Below are positions 8,759-17,642 of a stretch of DNA of 64,000 bases, one piece after another. The stretch's first letter is position 1. Each line of letters opens with the position of its first letter. The notes beneath the pieces were generated by a model. It was not told the origin of the DNA and did not search any database. It saw only the letters and a program-made list of their open reading frames with translations. The translations under genes were made by a program, and so were the position numbers. The stretch comes from Roseivivax marinus (GTDB taxonomy: Bacteria; Pseudomonadota; Alphaproteobacteria; Rhodobacterales; Rhodobacteraceae): NCBI RefSeq assembly GCF_900109705.1, contig NZ_FOAI01000003.1:124001-188000 (forward strand), in the 5' to 3' direction.

Positions 8759-9904
8759 ATGCGCGCACCTACGCCGGAAAACCAAGCCGACAGACTCGAG
8801 GAACTCGAGAGCTACGGAATCCTCGACTCCGGGCCGGAGGAGAGCTTTGACGAGGTCGTCGCGCTCGTGCGCCAGCTGTGCGACGTGCCGGTGGCGCTCA
8901 TCAGTCTCGTGGACAAGGACCGCCAGTGGTTCAAGGCGCGTGTCGGCTTCGCGCCGCCGCAGACGCCCATCGAGATGTCGATCTGCGCCCACGCGATCCT
9001 CGAGGACGACGTGCTCGAGATTCCCGACACCTGGGAAGACCCGCGTACCGTCGACAACCCGATCTGCCGCGACGGCGATGAGCCCATGCGCTTCTACGCC
9101 GGCGCGCAGCTGGTCAGCGGGTCGGGCTTCGTGCTGGGTACGCTTTGCATCCTCGACACCAAGCCGCGCCGCTTGACGGACGTGCAGAAGCAGGCGCTCA
9201 AGACGCTGGCGCGGCAGGTCATGCGGCAGCTCGACCTGCGCCGGGCGCTTCGGAACGAGGCGATCCTGCGCAACGAGATCGACCACCGCGTGAAGAACTC
9301 GCTTCAGACCGTGGCCTCGTTCATCCGCCTCTATGGCGCGCGGGCCCGTTCGGAGGAGACGTGCGATGCGCTGGCCGCCATCGGGCGCCGGGTGAACGCG
9401 ATCAGCCAGCTACACAACGAGCTCTACCGTACGTCGGAATTCGACATGATCCGGCTCGACACGTATCTCAACCGGGTTACCGACCTGTTGCGCGGGTCGT
9501 TCACTCGCGGGGTCACCATGCGAACCCATGTGGCGCCAGTGCGGGTGGATTCCCGCAAGGCGGCGACCTTCGCGATGATCGTGTCCGAATTTGCCGCGAA
9601 CGCGATCAAGCACGCCTTCCCCGACGGCCGCGAGGGCGTCATCACCGTGTCGCTTTACCGTGATGAGGAAGATGCGATCCACCTCGTGTGCTCGGACAAC
9701 GGCATCGGCAACCAGGCGCAGTCGCTCACGGCTGCCGACGACGAGGTAACCTCGATCGGCATGCGGCTGATGGAAAGCGCCGCCGAGCAGCTCGGCGGTC
9801 ACATGGACCTGCAAGGCACGCCCGACGGCTACCGGCTCGAGCTGGTCACGCCTCCCGGTTCTGCCGAAGCGGGGCCTCGAGAGGTCTTATTTTCAGCCGA
9901 GTGA
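8759..9904 (+). CDS. GAF-domain sensor histidine kinase (HWE/HisKA_2 type)
   Basis: Predicted soluble sensor kinase of 381 residues without membrane segments. A GAF domain covers about 25-155 (ISLVDKDRQWFKARVG, then GTLCILD), a HisKA_2-type dimerisation domain holds the phospho-acceptor His176 in NEIDHRVKNSLQTV, and a GHKL ATPase follows (FAANAIKHAF, DNGIG, GMRLMESAAEQLGG). This architecture is common among alphaproteobacterial blue-light and stress kinases, but the GAF here lacks an obvious chromophore motif. The frame opens earlier (8681), but the ATG at 8759 begins the conserved region. No cognate response regulator is adjacent. The last 59 nt overlap the convergent CorC-like gene tail to tail. 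Confidence 0.88.
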   Translation: MRAPTPENQADRLEELESYGILDSGPEESFDEVVALVRQLCDVPVALISLVDKDRQWFKARVGFAPPQTPIEMSICAHAILEDDVLEIPDTWEDPRTVDNPICRDGDEPMRFYAGAQLVSGSGFVLGTLCILDTKPRRLTDVQKQALKTLARQVMRQLDLRRALRNEAILRNEIDHRVKNSLQTVASFIRLYGARARSEETCDALAAIGRRVNAISQLHNELYRTSEFDMIRLDTYLNRVTDLLRGSFTRGVTMRTHVAPVRVDSRKAATFAMIVSEFAANAIKHAFPDGREGVITVSLYRDEEDAIHLVCSDNGIGNQAQSLTAADDEVTSIGMRLMESAAEQLGGHMDLQGTPDGYRLELVTPPGSAEAGPREVLFSAE

Positions 9905-11162
9905 GGCGGTTGTTTTCGCGGCCCGCGACCTCGAAGCGGAAGCCGTGGAAGCTGAAAGCCTGTCCCACGGTCGGGATCATCTGCGCTTCGTGAATGACGA
10001 GGCCCGCGACGGTGTTCGCCTCGTCGTCGGGAAGATTGTAGTCGGTCGCGCGGTTAAAGTCGCGGATCGTCATCTGCCCGTCGATCCAGAAATTGCCGTC
10101 CTCGGCCACGGTGATCGTGTGATCGGCATCGGGGTCGAACTCGTCCGTGATCTCGCCCACGATCTCTTCGAGGATGTCCTCGAGCGTGATGAGGCCCTGC
10201 AGGGCGCCGTACTCGTCCACAACCAGGGCGAAGTGGGTGCGGCGCTTGAGGAACTGGCGCATCTGGTCGTCGAGTGACGTCGTGTCGGGGACGAAGTAGG
10301 GCTCCATCGCGACGTCGGCGATCTTGAAAGACCGCAGCGCGTCCATCGAGCTCTCGGCTCCCTCCATCAGCTTGTACATCGCCCGGAGCAGGTCCTTGGC
10401 GTGGATCAGGCCGATGATGTTCTCGGGGTCATCCTTGAACACCGGCAGGCGCGTGTGGCTGGATTCGAGGCACTGCTGCAGGATGTCCTGCGGGTCGTGG
10501 TCGGCGTTGATCATTTCGATCGCCGACCGGTGGAGCATGACCTCCTCGACCGTGCGCTCGGCAAGGTCCAGCGCGCCGAGGATGCGGTCGCGGTCCTCCT
10601 TCTCGACGACCCCCTCGGAGTGGCCGAGATGCAGCGCGCCGGCGATCTCCTCTCGCACGGCGAGGATCTGGCTGTCCGGGTCGGTCTGCACGCCGAACTG
10701 GCGCAGGATCACCCGCACGAACCAGCGCACCGCGCCCACGACGGGCGAGAACACCCGGATCACCAGCGCGATGACGGGCGCCACGCGCGTCGCGGCGGTC
10801 TCGGGATTGGTGATGGCGTAGGTCTTGGGCAGCACCTCGGCGAAGATCAGGACGAGCAGCGTCATGATGAGCGTCGCCAGCGCCACGCCGGATTCGCCCA
10901 GAAGCCGGGTGAAGAGCGCCGTCGCCAGCGAGGTGGCGAGGATGTTCACGAGGTTGTTGCCCAGGAGGACCGAGCCGATCAGGCTCTCGTTGTCCTCGGT
11001 GATCTGAAGCGCGCGCTCGGCGCCCTTCGAGCCCTTGTCGACCGCCGCGCGGAGCTTGCCGCGCGAGGCCGCGGTCAGTGCCGTCTCCGATCCCGAAAAG
11101 AACCCCGACAGAAAGAGCAGCCCGATGATGGCGGCTGAAGTGATCCAGAAGGCGGCGTCCAT
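9846..11162 (-). CDS. CNNM/CBS-domain membrane protein (CorC/HlyC family)
   Basis: Inner-membrane protein of 438 residues. An N-terminal CNNM (DUF21) domain with about four helices runs over about 1-190 and includes the signature SGFFSGSETAL and LLGNNLVNILATS. Two CBS domains follow (about 205-330; SHTRLPVFKDD, VVDEYGALQGLITLEDILEEIVGEI), then a CorC_HlyC transporter-associated domain (about 345-430). Family members act in magnesium or cobalt efflux and resistance, and the haemolysin name is historical. It lies 58 nt downstream of xerD on the same strand. Its 3' end overlaps the convergent kinase gene by 59 nt. Confidence 0.92.
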   Translation of the reverse strand: MDAAFWITSAAIIGLLFLSGFFSGSETALTAASRGKLRAAVDKGSKGAERALQITEDNESLIGSVLLGNNLVNILATSLATALFTRLLGESGVALATLIMTLLVLIFAEVLPKTYAITNPETAATRVAPVIALVIRVFSPVVGAVRWFVRVILRQFGVQTDPDSQILAVREEIAGALHLGHSEGVVEKEDRDRILGALDLAERTVEEVMLHRSAIEMINADHDPQDILQQCLESSHTRLPVFKDDPENIIGLIHAKDLLRAMYKLMEGAESSMDALRSFKIADVAMEPYFVPDTTSLDDQMRQFLKRRTHFALVVDEYGALQGLITLEDILEEIVGEITDEFDPDADHTITVAEDGNFWIDGQMTIRDFNRATDYNLPDDEANTVAGLVIHEAQMIPTVGQAFSFHGFRFEVAGRENNRLTRLKIRPLEAPLRQNREA

Positions 11163-11220
11163 TTGGTCCTTGTCTCGGTTGTGGCGGTTCTGACGTGTAT
11201 GTGGTCCGGCGCGCCCGGCT

Positions 11221-12147
11221 TCAAGGCTCGCGCGCGAGCGGATGGTGTTCGAGCACCAGGCTTTTCAGCCGTTCCTCGAGCACATGGGTGTAGATCTCGG
11301 TCGTGGCGAGGTCGGCATGGCCGAGAAAGGTCTGGATCGCGCGGAGATCCGCACCGTTCTCCAGCAGATGCGTCGCGAAGGCATGGCGCAGCGTGTGTGG
11401 CGTGACCTTGGCCGGCGAGACACCCGCGGCGACTGCGATGTCCTTGATGAGCACGTAGAAGCCGTGGCGCGTGAGGTGCCCGGATTTGCCGCGCGAGGCG
11501 AAAAGGTGCGGGCTGGTGGCGCGGCCCCCCTTGCGGGCAAGCGCCTCCTGCGCATCGCGCCGATCGAGCCAGGTGGCGAGAGCCGCACGGGCGGGCGGAC
11601 TGAGCGGGACCATCCGTTCCTTTCCGCCCTTGCCCTTGATCAGCAGCATTCGCGGGTCGCCCTTGGCCGCGGTCAACGGCAGCGACACCAACTCCGACAC
11701 CCGCATTCCCGTGGCGTAGAGCACCTGCATCAGGCAGGCATTGCGCAGCCGGTCGTCGGCGGTGCGGCCGGTGGTGGTGGCCGCATCGAGAAGTCGGTCG
11801 ACCTCTTCCATGCTCAGGGTCTTGGGCAGGCGCTTGTCGCGGCCGGGCCCGGAGATCTGGATGGCCGGATTGTCGGCGCGCCAGCCTTCCTCGAACGCGA
11901 ACCTGTAGAGCTGCTTGATCGCCGAGAGCCGGCGCGCACGGGTCGACGTGGCAAAGCCCTGGGCATCGCAATGCACGAGGTAGGCTTCCACGTCGGCGCG
12001 GTCGGCCTCGGCAAAGCCGCGCCCGCGCGTCGCCAGCCACCCGGAGAAGTCCATCAGGTCGCGGCCATACGCCAACTGCGTGTTGGTGGCCGCGCCGCGC
12101 TCGGCGGCGGCGGCCTCGAGGAAGGCCGAGACCCAGCGTTCGCTCAC
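11221..12147 (-). CDS. xerD: Tyrosine recombinase XerD
   Basis: Site-specific recombinase that, with XerC, resolves chromosome dimers at dif. The protein is 308 residues, with a SAM-like core-binding domain at about 1-95 and a catalytic domain at about 105-300. The catalytic set is complete: Arg149 (GMRVSEL), Lys173 (KGKGGKER), His251 and Arg254 (HTLRHAFATHLL), His277 (LGHADLATTEIY) and nucleophile Tyr286. Its ATG overlaps the stop of the upstream 525-codon gene by 4 nt. Lack of integrase-like neighbours and the family-typical length argue for the housekeeping Xer protein rather than a phage integrase. Confidence 0.93.
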   Translation of the reverse strand: MSERWVSAFLEAAAAERGAATNTQLAYGRDLMDFSGWLATRGRGFAEADRADVEAYLVHCDAQGFATSTRARRLSAIKQLYRFAFEEGWRADNPAIQISGPGRDKRLPKTLSMEEVDRLLDAATTTGRTADDRLRNACLMQVLYATGMRVSELVSLPLTAAKGDPRMLLIKGKGGKERMVPLSPPARAALATWLDRRDAQEALARKGGRATSPHLFASRGKSGHLTRHGFYVLIKDIAVAAGVSPAKVTPHTLRHAFATHLLENGADLRAIQTFLGHADLATTEIYTHVLEERLKSLVLEHHPLAREP

Positions 12148-13721
12148 CTCAGCGTGTCCTCGGTCAGGATCGCGAGCTGCAGCGCCGCACGCCGGGCGGT
12201 ATCCTCCAGCCCCAGCGCCCGTAGGGTCGCCAGCGCTTCGGTCAGGTCGTCTCCGTTGCCGGCCGCGCCGGTGCCGAACCGGTCGATGGTGCGCAGGATC
12301 GCCTCGCCCAGCCGGTCCTCCCCGGACAGCGCCAGCAGGTCGGTGTCGCCCCGAGCGGCTGATCCGAAGGCGCGGCCGATGGCGGCGGCGTGCGGCAGGT
12401 CGGACGGGATGACCGGGGGCGCCTCGCCGCGGGCGACAGCACCGAGGAACCGCAACTCGGCCGGGCCGTCGTCGATGGGCGGCGCCAGTGCTTCGTATTC
12501 CTCGGACAGTAGCGCCACGTGCTCGGCGTAGCGAGCTGCGGCGCCGTCGAGATCCATGGCGGCGAGGTCCGGGCCGAAGATCTGCGCCACCGGGACGGCA
12601 AGTCCGGCCTCGACCATCATCGGCCAGGCCGTGCGCAGCGCCTCTGCCGTGGCCTTTGCGTCATCGCGCGAGATGGCGGCGTCGAGTTCCTGGACGGCTT
12701 CGACCCGCTCCCAGACGCCGCCAGAGGCCGCAGGTTCCCGCATGGTGTAGATGCCGAGCAGGCGGTTGTCGGACAGGGCCCCGGCGCGGGCCAGGCGCTC
12801 GGCCGATTCGATCTGAGCCTTCCAGCCATGCTCTCCCGACAGGTCGGCCACGGCGAAGGCACGGGGCAGGGCGCTCGTCGGGACCGGCTCGCCCACCGCC
12901 TCGGCCAGAACGTAGGTCAGCGGTGTCGGCTCGGTGGCGGGGGGCAAGCTGGGCAGGCTTTCGGCGATCTCGGGCGACAGGAACCGCTCAAGCAGGTCGG
13001 CCTCGCGGCCTGACACTTCGCCGAGGGCACGGGCGCTTTCGAGCGCAAGCGCGGCCCGCGGCCAGTCGCCCTCGCGTGCCGCGCAGAAAATTCGCGGGCC
13101 GACATCCCGTGTGAGCGCCGGGTTCTCGGTCAGCGCGGCGCAGGGCCGGTCCTCCGACCCGCCGAGGAGCGCCACGTCGAACCAGGCTTCGAAAAGCGCC
13201 GGTCGCGCGGGACCGGCCCGATCCAGCAGCGCCTCGGCCGCGTCGAGCGCGCCATCCTCGATCAGTCGCCGCACGCGGGCGGCGAGCAGCCGGCCGCCAT
13301 CCTCCGGCGGGTCGGCCTCGGCCAGCATGAGCGTGTTGAGAAGCGCCGACAGGGCCGGCACCGCGGGATCGGCGTCCTCGATCAGCCGCACGAGCCGGCC
13401 GGGATCGGACCCCTGCCACATGGAGCGCGGCAGGCCCGTCACCGACATCGGCAAGAGGCCCGCGGCGCCCGCGACGGGCTCTCCGAGGGACTGCTCGCGG
13501 ACCGAGGGCGCTGTCGCGTCCGATGTCACCGGCGGCTCGTCGATGCGGCGCGGCTGTTGCGGCGGCTGGGTGTCGTGGGCGCGTGCCTCGGTCGTGCCGG
13601 CGGGCGGCGCGATGGCCGGCTCCGCGCGATCTTGCCCCAACCAGTCGATTGCCGACAGCGGCGCCTCGGCGGACGCGGGTGCCGCAAGCGTCAGTACAAG
13701 AAGCGCGGCCTTAGTCGACAT
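12144..13721 (-). CDS. Exported hypothetical protein upstream of xerD
   Basis: Unrecognised protein of 525 residues. An N-terminal signal peptide (MSTKAALLVLTLAAPASAEA) predicts export, and the remainder is Ala/Glu/Leu-rich and helical, reminiscent of TPR-like alpha-solenoids (for example LLERFLSPEIAESLPSLPP and repeated AL-rich helix pairs). A low-complexity Pro-rich stretch lies after the signal. There is no enzyme motif or membrane helix beyond the signal. Its start overlaps the upstream 49-codon gene by 11 nt and its stop overlaps xerD by 4 nt, so the three genes are likely translated together. A periplasmic or envelope function is inferred only from the signal. Confidence 0.8.
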   Translation of the reverse strand: MSTKAALLVLTLAAPASAEAPLSAIDWLGQDRAEPAIAPPAGTTEARAHDTQPPQQPRRIDEPPVTSDATAPSVREQSLGEPVAGAAGLLPMSVTGLPRSMWQGSDPGRLVRLIEDADPAVPALSALLNTLMLAEADPPEDGGRLLAARVRRLIEDGALDAAEALLDRAGPARPALFEAWFDVALLGGSEDRPCAALTENPALTRDVGPRIFCAAREGDWPRAALALESARALGEVSGREADLLERFLSPEIAESLPSLPPATEPTPLTYVLAEAVGEPVPTSALPRAFAVADLSGEHGWKAQIESAERLARAGALSDNRLLGIYTMREPAASGGVWERVEAVQELDAAISRDDAKATAEALRTAWPMMVEAGLAVPVAQIFGPDLAAMDLDGAAARYAEHVALLSEEYEALAPPIDDGPAELRFLGAVARGEAPPVIPSDLPHAAAIGRAFGSAARGDTDLLALSGEDRLGEAILRTIDRFGTGAAGNGDDLTEALATLRALGLEDTARRAALQLAILTEDTLR

Positions 13722-13860
13722 CCAGTTCGACCGGCACGCTGATCGGCTCGGGCTCCGGCGCGAAGCTCACGCCGAAGAAGGGTGCGGCATAGGCGTAGAC
13801 AACCAGCGCAGCCACGGCGAGCACCACGAGATAAAACAACCATTTCAGAATGCGGCCCAT
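13711..13860 (-). CDS. Small single-helix membrane protein
   Basis: Predicted 49-residue protein with one N-terminal transmembrane helix (about 4-26, WLFYLVVLAVAALVVYAYA) and a short acidic Pro/Glu tail ending VELDVD. The open frame extends 12 codons further, but the ATG at 13860 has a purine-rich site (GAGGGACGGG) at good spacing. It overlaps the 525-codon gene by 11 nt and is the first gene of the xerD transcription unit, divergent from aroK. The function is unknown. Confidence 0.75.
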   Translation of the reverse strand: MGRILKWLFYLVVLAVAALVVYAYAAPFFGVSFAPEPEPISVPVELDVD

Positions 13861-13960
13861 CGTTCTGCCCGTCCCTCGGCCCAGTATTTTTCGCACTTAT
13901 AACTGGCCTTTCCGCCGAGTTCACGTCATTCACGCGTGAAATTCGGAAATTGGGCAAGCG

Positions 13961-14530
13961 ATGGCCGAACAAACAGCGACACCCGGGATCGCCCTGCTGA
14001 AACCCGTCGTCATGGTGGGCATGATGGGCGCCGGAAAGACCGCCGTGGGGCGGGCCGTCGCCGCGCGGCTGGGCGTCCCCTTCGTCGATTCCGACCACGA
14101 GATCGAGGCCGCGGCGAACATGACCGTGGCCGAAATCTTCGCCCGCGACGGCGAGGCGTTCTTCCGTGACCGCGAGGCCGAGGTGATCGCCCGGCTTCTA
14201 AGTGGCCCGCCCAAGGTCCTTTCGACCGGGGGCGGCGCGTTCCTGCGGGCCGAGAACCGGGCGGCCATCGCGCAGCGCGGCGTGTCGGTCTGGCTGGACG
14301 CAGACCTCGACCTGCTGTGGATGCGGGTGCGTCAGAAGCCGACGCGGCCGCTCCTGAAGACCGCCGATCCCTACGGCACGCTGCGCGACCTGCTGTCGAG
14401 CCGAGCGTCGGTTTACGCGCGCGCCGATCTGGTGGTACGGGCGGAGCCGCGCTACTCGGTCGACGACACCGCCCGCCGCGTGATCGACACGCTGGCCACT
14501 CGCCCCGACGTTCTGAAGGGATCGCCATGA
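13961..14530 (+). CDS. aroK: Shikimate kinase
   Basis: Phosphorylates shikimate at the 3-hydroxyl using ATP, the fifth step of the chorismate pathway. The protein is 189 residues with Walker A at 20-27 (GMMGAGKT), shikimate-binding DSDHEIE and a FRDREAEV segment, the glycine loop STGGGAFL, and the lid RPLLKT. All catalytic motifs are present. It overlaps aroB by 4 nt (ATGA), the common aroK-aroB pairing, and is transcribed divergently from the xerD unit through a gap of 100 nt. Confidence 0.96.
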   Translation: MAEQTATPGIALLKPVVMVGMMGAGKTAVGRAVAARLGVPFVDSDHEIEAAANMTVAEIFARDGEAFFRDREAEVIARLLSGPPKVLSTGGGAFLRAENRAAIAQRGVSVWLDADLDLLWMRVRQKPTRPLLKTADPYGTLRDLLSSRASVYARADLVVRAEPRYSVDDTARRVIDTLATRPDVLKGSP

Positions 14531-15660
14531 CCGACACACTCCACGCGTCCGACACCGTGCGAGTGTCGCTCGGCGAGCGCGCCTACGACGTCCGCATCGG
14601 CCCCGGGCTGATCGCGCGCGCCGGGCAGGAGATCGGCGATCTGCTGGCCCGCGACCGGGTCGCCGTGGTCACCGATGCCCGCGTGGCGGACCTGCATCTG
14701 GAGCCCCTGCGCGCGGGCCTGGCCGCGCACGGGATCGCTTGCGAGGCACTGGTCCTGCCCGCGGGCGAGAGCACCAAGAGCTGGGAGCACCTGACCCATA
14801 CCGTGGAATGGCTGCTGGACCAGAAGGTCGAGCGCCGCGACATTGTGGTCGCCCTCGGCGGGGGGGTGATCGGCGATCTTGTGGGCTTCGCCGCTGCGAT
14901 CCTGCGCCGCGGTGTGCGGTTCGTGCAGGTGCCGACCACGCTGCTCGCGCAGGTGGACAGCTCGGTCGGCGGCAAGACCGGGATCAACACGCGCCACGGC
15001 AAGAACCTCGTCGGCGCGTTCCACCAGCCTGCGCGGGTGCTCGCGGATATCTCCGCGCTGGACACGCTGGCACCGCGCGATTTCCTCGCGGGCTACGGCG
15101 AGGTGATGAAATACGGGCTTCTGGGCGATGCGGCGTTCTTCGAATGGCTCGAGGCCGAGGGTCCCGCGCTGCGGGACGGCGACGCGGCCGCGCGCGCGCG
15201 CGCCGTGCGGCGCTCTGTCGAGATGAAGGCCGACATCGTGGTGCGCGACGAGACAGAGCAGGGCGACCGCGCGCTTCTGAATCTCGGGCACACCTTCTGC
15301 CATGCGCTCGAGGCGGCAACCGGCTATTCCGACCGGCTTTTGCACGGCGAGGGCGTCGCGATCGGGTGCACGCTGGCCTTCGCGCTGTCCGCGCGGCTCG
15401 GGCTCTGCCCGCAGGAGGCGCCGGGCCGCGTTGCCGCGCACCTGACCGAGATGGGCGGGCGCACGACGCTGGCCGATATTCCCGGCGCGCTGCCCGACGC
15501 GGACGCGCTGCTCGAGCTGATGGCGCAGGACAAGAAGGTGATCGACGGCCGCCTGCGCTTCATCCTCGCGCGTGGCATCGGCGACGCCTTCGTGACCTCG
15601 GACGTGCCGCGCGGTGCGGTGCGCGATGTGCTGGACGAGGCGCTGGCGGCCCGGGGCTGA
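14527..15660 (+). CDS. aroB: 3-dehydroquinate synthase
   Basis: Second enzyme of the chorismate pathway, converting DAHP to 3-dehydroquinate with NAD and a divalent metal. The protein is 377 residues. Recognisable segments are the NAD-binding ALGGGVIGDLVGFAAA, the substrate and lid region PTTLLAQVDSSVGGKTGIN, GYGEVMKYG, and the metal ligands around LNLGHTFCHALE and HGEGVAIG. The open frame extends upstream inside aroK, but the ATG at 14527 overlapping the aroK stop is the obvious start. Confidence 0.96.
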   Translation: MTDTLHASDTVRVSLGERAYDVRIGPGLIARAGQEIGDLLARDRVAVVTDARVADLHLEPLRAGLAAHGIACEALVLPAGESTKSWEHLTHTVEWLLDQKVERRDIVVALGGGVIGDLVGFAAAILRRGVRFVQVPTTLLAQVDSSVGGKTGINTRHGKNLVGAFHQPARVLADISALDTLAPRDFLAGYGEVMKYGLLGDAAFFEWLEAEGPALRDGDAAARARAVRRSVEMKADIVVRDETEQGDRALLNLGHTFCHALEAATGYSDRLLHGEGVAIGCTLAFALSARLGLCPQEAPGRVAAHLTEMGGRTTLADIPGALPDADALLELMAQDKKVIDGRLRFILARGIGDAFVTSDVPRGAVRDVLDEALAARG

Positions 15661-15670
15661 TCCCGCTTGC

Positions 15671-16348
15671 TCAGGGCGCGGCGAATGCCTTTTCGGCCCG
15701 CGCGGCCATGAACACGAAGACCGCCACGAGCACGAGCAGGAACCAGCCGGTGTAGACGCCGTAAGCGGCGAACACGACGGCGATGGCCTGGCCCACGAAG
15801 GCCGCGATGCGCGTGGCTCGGCGCCGGTCGGTGAAGAAGGCAAGCATCGCGCGCAGCACCCGGCCGCCGTCCATCGGGAAGGCAGGGATCAGGTTGAACA
15901 GCACCAGCCACACGTTCACCGCGGCCAGTCGGCTGAGGAACCCGTTGAGCGTGCCGTCCGAGGCAAGCACCGAGATCATGTCGAGACGCCCCACCACCAG
16001 GTAGAGAACGCCCGCGATCACGACGTTCACCGCCGGTCCGGCGAGCGCGACGGCGATCTCCTGTCCCGGCTTGTGCGGCATTCGCATCAGGCGTGCGACC
16101 CCGCCGATGGGCAAGATCGTGATGTCCGGTGTGCGGATACCGAAGCGCCGCGCCATCAGCGCGTGACCGAACTCGTGCGCGACGACGCAGGCGAAGAGCG
16201 CCAGCACGAAGGCCACGTTGAGCGCCGCGGCGACCGCGCCTCCGGCGGACCAGGCCGACCAACCCACGTAGGCGATCAACAGGAAGAAGGTGACGTGCAC
16301 GCGCAGCTCGGAGCCGAGGAGCCGCCCGATGGAGAAGGACCAGGTCAT
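15671..16348 (-). CDS. Site-2-protease-family (M50) membrane metalloprotease
   Basis: Small integral membrane protein of 225 residues in the SpoIVFB-like branch of family M50. The zinc-binding HEFGH lies in the second or third helix (VVAHEFGHALMARR), and the second conserved motif NLIPAFPMDGGR supplies the third ligand. About five to six helices are visible, and there is no PDZ or CBS domain, unlike RseP. The gene is convergent with aroB, 10 nt from its stop. A role in intramembrane cleavage of an unknown regulator is inferred from the family. Confidence 0.88.
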   Translation of the reverse strand: MTWSFSIGRLLGSELRVHVTFFLLIAYVGWSAWSAGGAVAAALNVAFVLALFACVVAHEFGHALMARRFGIRTPDITILPIGGVARLMRMPHKPGQEIAVALAGPAVNVVIAGVLYLVVGRLDMISVLASDGTLNGFLSRLAAVNVWLVLFNLIPAFPMDGGRVLRAMLAFFTDRRRATRIAAFVGQAIAVVFAAYGVYTGWFLLVLVAVFVFMAARAEKAFAAP

Positions 16349-16766
16349 CGAGGTTCCCTGTCTGGGGTGTTCACCCTGACATAGGGTGCCAAGCGGGCCG
16401 GGCGAAGGGTCCCGGACGCGGAGGAAGTCCGCAAGACGGCGTCAGCCGGGGCAGAGCCGGACCCCTTCAGCAACTCGGAGGGACTCCGCGTGAACGTTTC
16501 CGCCATCGTCGGTGCGGCCGGAGACAGCGGGATCGGTTTTGTCATACGCGATGCGACCGGCCGATGGCCAAGACGCATGTGCGTGAGTTCGAAGCTCCAA
16601 ACGTCGTCGCCTGGCAGGCTGTTGGTCGCGGCTGACCGGCGCTCCTTCGGATGCAGAGAAGGGCAAAATCCCGGACGCGCAGCTAATGCCGGCATTCATC
16701 CGTCCGTCCCCGACTACGCAACCGGGTCGCTCGGTGCCTCAGGTGGCCGGCATTGTCGGCCGTCAG
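16349..16766. other. Gene-free stretch upstream of the M50 protease gene
   Basis: About 420 bases between the protease start and the ssb terminator. Open frames on both strands lack ribosome sites and any protein-like pattern, so none is called. The protease promoter should lie in the left part, with AGGGAA as its ribosome site just before 16348. I see no tRNA or repeat. Confidence 0.5.
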
Positions 16767-16795
16767 AAAAAAGCCCCGCCGGTCTGGCGGGGCTT
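16767..16795 (-). terminator. Rho-independent terminator of ssb
   Basis: AAGCCCCGCC (16771-16780) pairs perfectly with GGCGGGGCTT (16786-16795) around a 5-nt loop. Reading the minus strand, the stem is followed by six T residues. It sits 27 nt beyond the ssb stop. Confidence 0.88.
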
Positions 16796-16821
16796 CGTCT
16801 TGGTGCCGGTTCGATCCGGGA

Positions 16822-17340
16822 TCAGAACGGGATCTCGTCGTCGATGTCGCGCGACGGCGCGCGCGACGGGCCCGAGCCGCCGCCCGAGGGGCCGCCGTCG
16901 TAGCCGCCACCGCCGCCGTAATCGTCGTCGCGGTAGCCGCCGCCACCGCCACCGCCGCCGTAGCCGCCACCACCGCCGCCGCCATCGGCGCGGCTGTCGA
17001 GCAGCGTCAGCTCACCGCGGTAGGGGCGGAGCACGACCTCGGTCGAATAGCGGTCCTGGCCGGACTGGTCCTGCCACTTGCGGGTCTCGAGCTGGCCCTC
17101 GATATAGACCTTGGAGCCTTTCTTCAGGTACTGCTCGGCGATGCGCGCGAGGGGCTCCGAGAAGATCGCGACCGAGTGCCACTCGGTCCGCTCGCGACGC
17201 TCGCCGGTGTTGCGATCCTTCCAGTTCTCGGACGTGGCCACCCGCAGGTTGCAGACCTTGCCGCCGTTCTGAAATGTCCGGGTCTCGGGGTCGCGCCCGA
17301 GATTGCCCACGATGATGACCTTGTTCACCGATCCGGCCAT
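16822..17340 (-). CDS. ssb: Single-stranded DNA-binding protein
   Basis: Coats single-stranded DNA in replication, recombination and repair. The protein is 172 residues, with an OB-fold at about 1-110 starting [19 protein letters not shown] and including [16 protein letters not shown], then a Gly/Tyr/Asp-rich flexible linker (about 120-160). The acidic protein-interaction tip DIDDEIPF closes the chain, the canonical tail that recruits partner proteins. GAGAGGG before the ATG is a good ribosome site. No uvrA lies next to it, unlike in many bacteria. Confidence 0.96.
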   Translation of the reverse strand: MAGSVNKVIIVGNLGRDPETRTFQNGGKVCNLRVATSENWKDRNTGERRERTEWHSVAIFSEPLARIAEQYLKKGSKVYIEGQLETRKWQDQSGQDRYSTEVVLRPYRGELTLLDSRADGGGGGGGYGGGGGGGGYRDDDYGGGGGYDGGPSGGGSGPSRAPSRDIDDEIPF

Positions 17341-17642
17341 GTGCCCTCTCTTCCTGTGCTGGGGCCGTCCGCATCGACGACCCGCGCGGCCCGAAGCGCG
17401 GGCCGCGATTCCCGTTTTCCCCGGTCTACACTAGCCGCCGGTGCTGCGGAACCTGATATGCCGCCAAGATGGAAGCCGATCGGTAGTTAACCTGAGGTTG
17501 CCGGCGCATGATTGCTCTGCGGACGGTCGATCACGTTCCGGGGGGCCGTGACGCTGCCGGGGGTGACGGAGGCGCGCGGCTCGGCTACAGTGCGCCCAAT
17601 CCGCAGGCGGACAACGCCGCGGTCTCGGGACAGTGAGGAACA
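17341..17642. other. Divergent promoter region between ssb and the transglycosylase gene
   Basis: About 300 bases without a gene. GCGGCCCG (17386-17393) and CGGGCCGC (17399-17406) form a perfect 8-bp hairpin in the ssb leader, 46 nt before its start. A GAAC-N7-GGAC pattern overlaps the transglycosylase start but differs from the alphaproteobacterial LexA box (GTTC-N7-GTTC), so no SOS site is called. Confidence 0.5.

Noticed and set aside
11221-12147. Tyrosine recombinase as a mark of a prophage or integrative element
   Set aside because: Length, motifs and housekeeping neighbours fit XerD. No att repeats, tRNA or phage genes are nearby.
16807-16816. GGTTCGATCC resembling a tRNA T-loop
   Set aside because: No acceptor, D or anticodon arm surrounds it, and it lies between the ssb stop and terminator.
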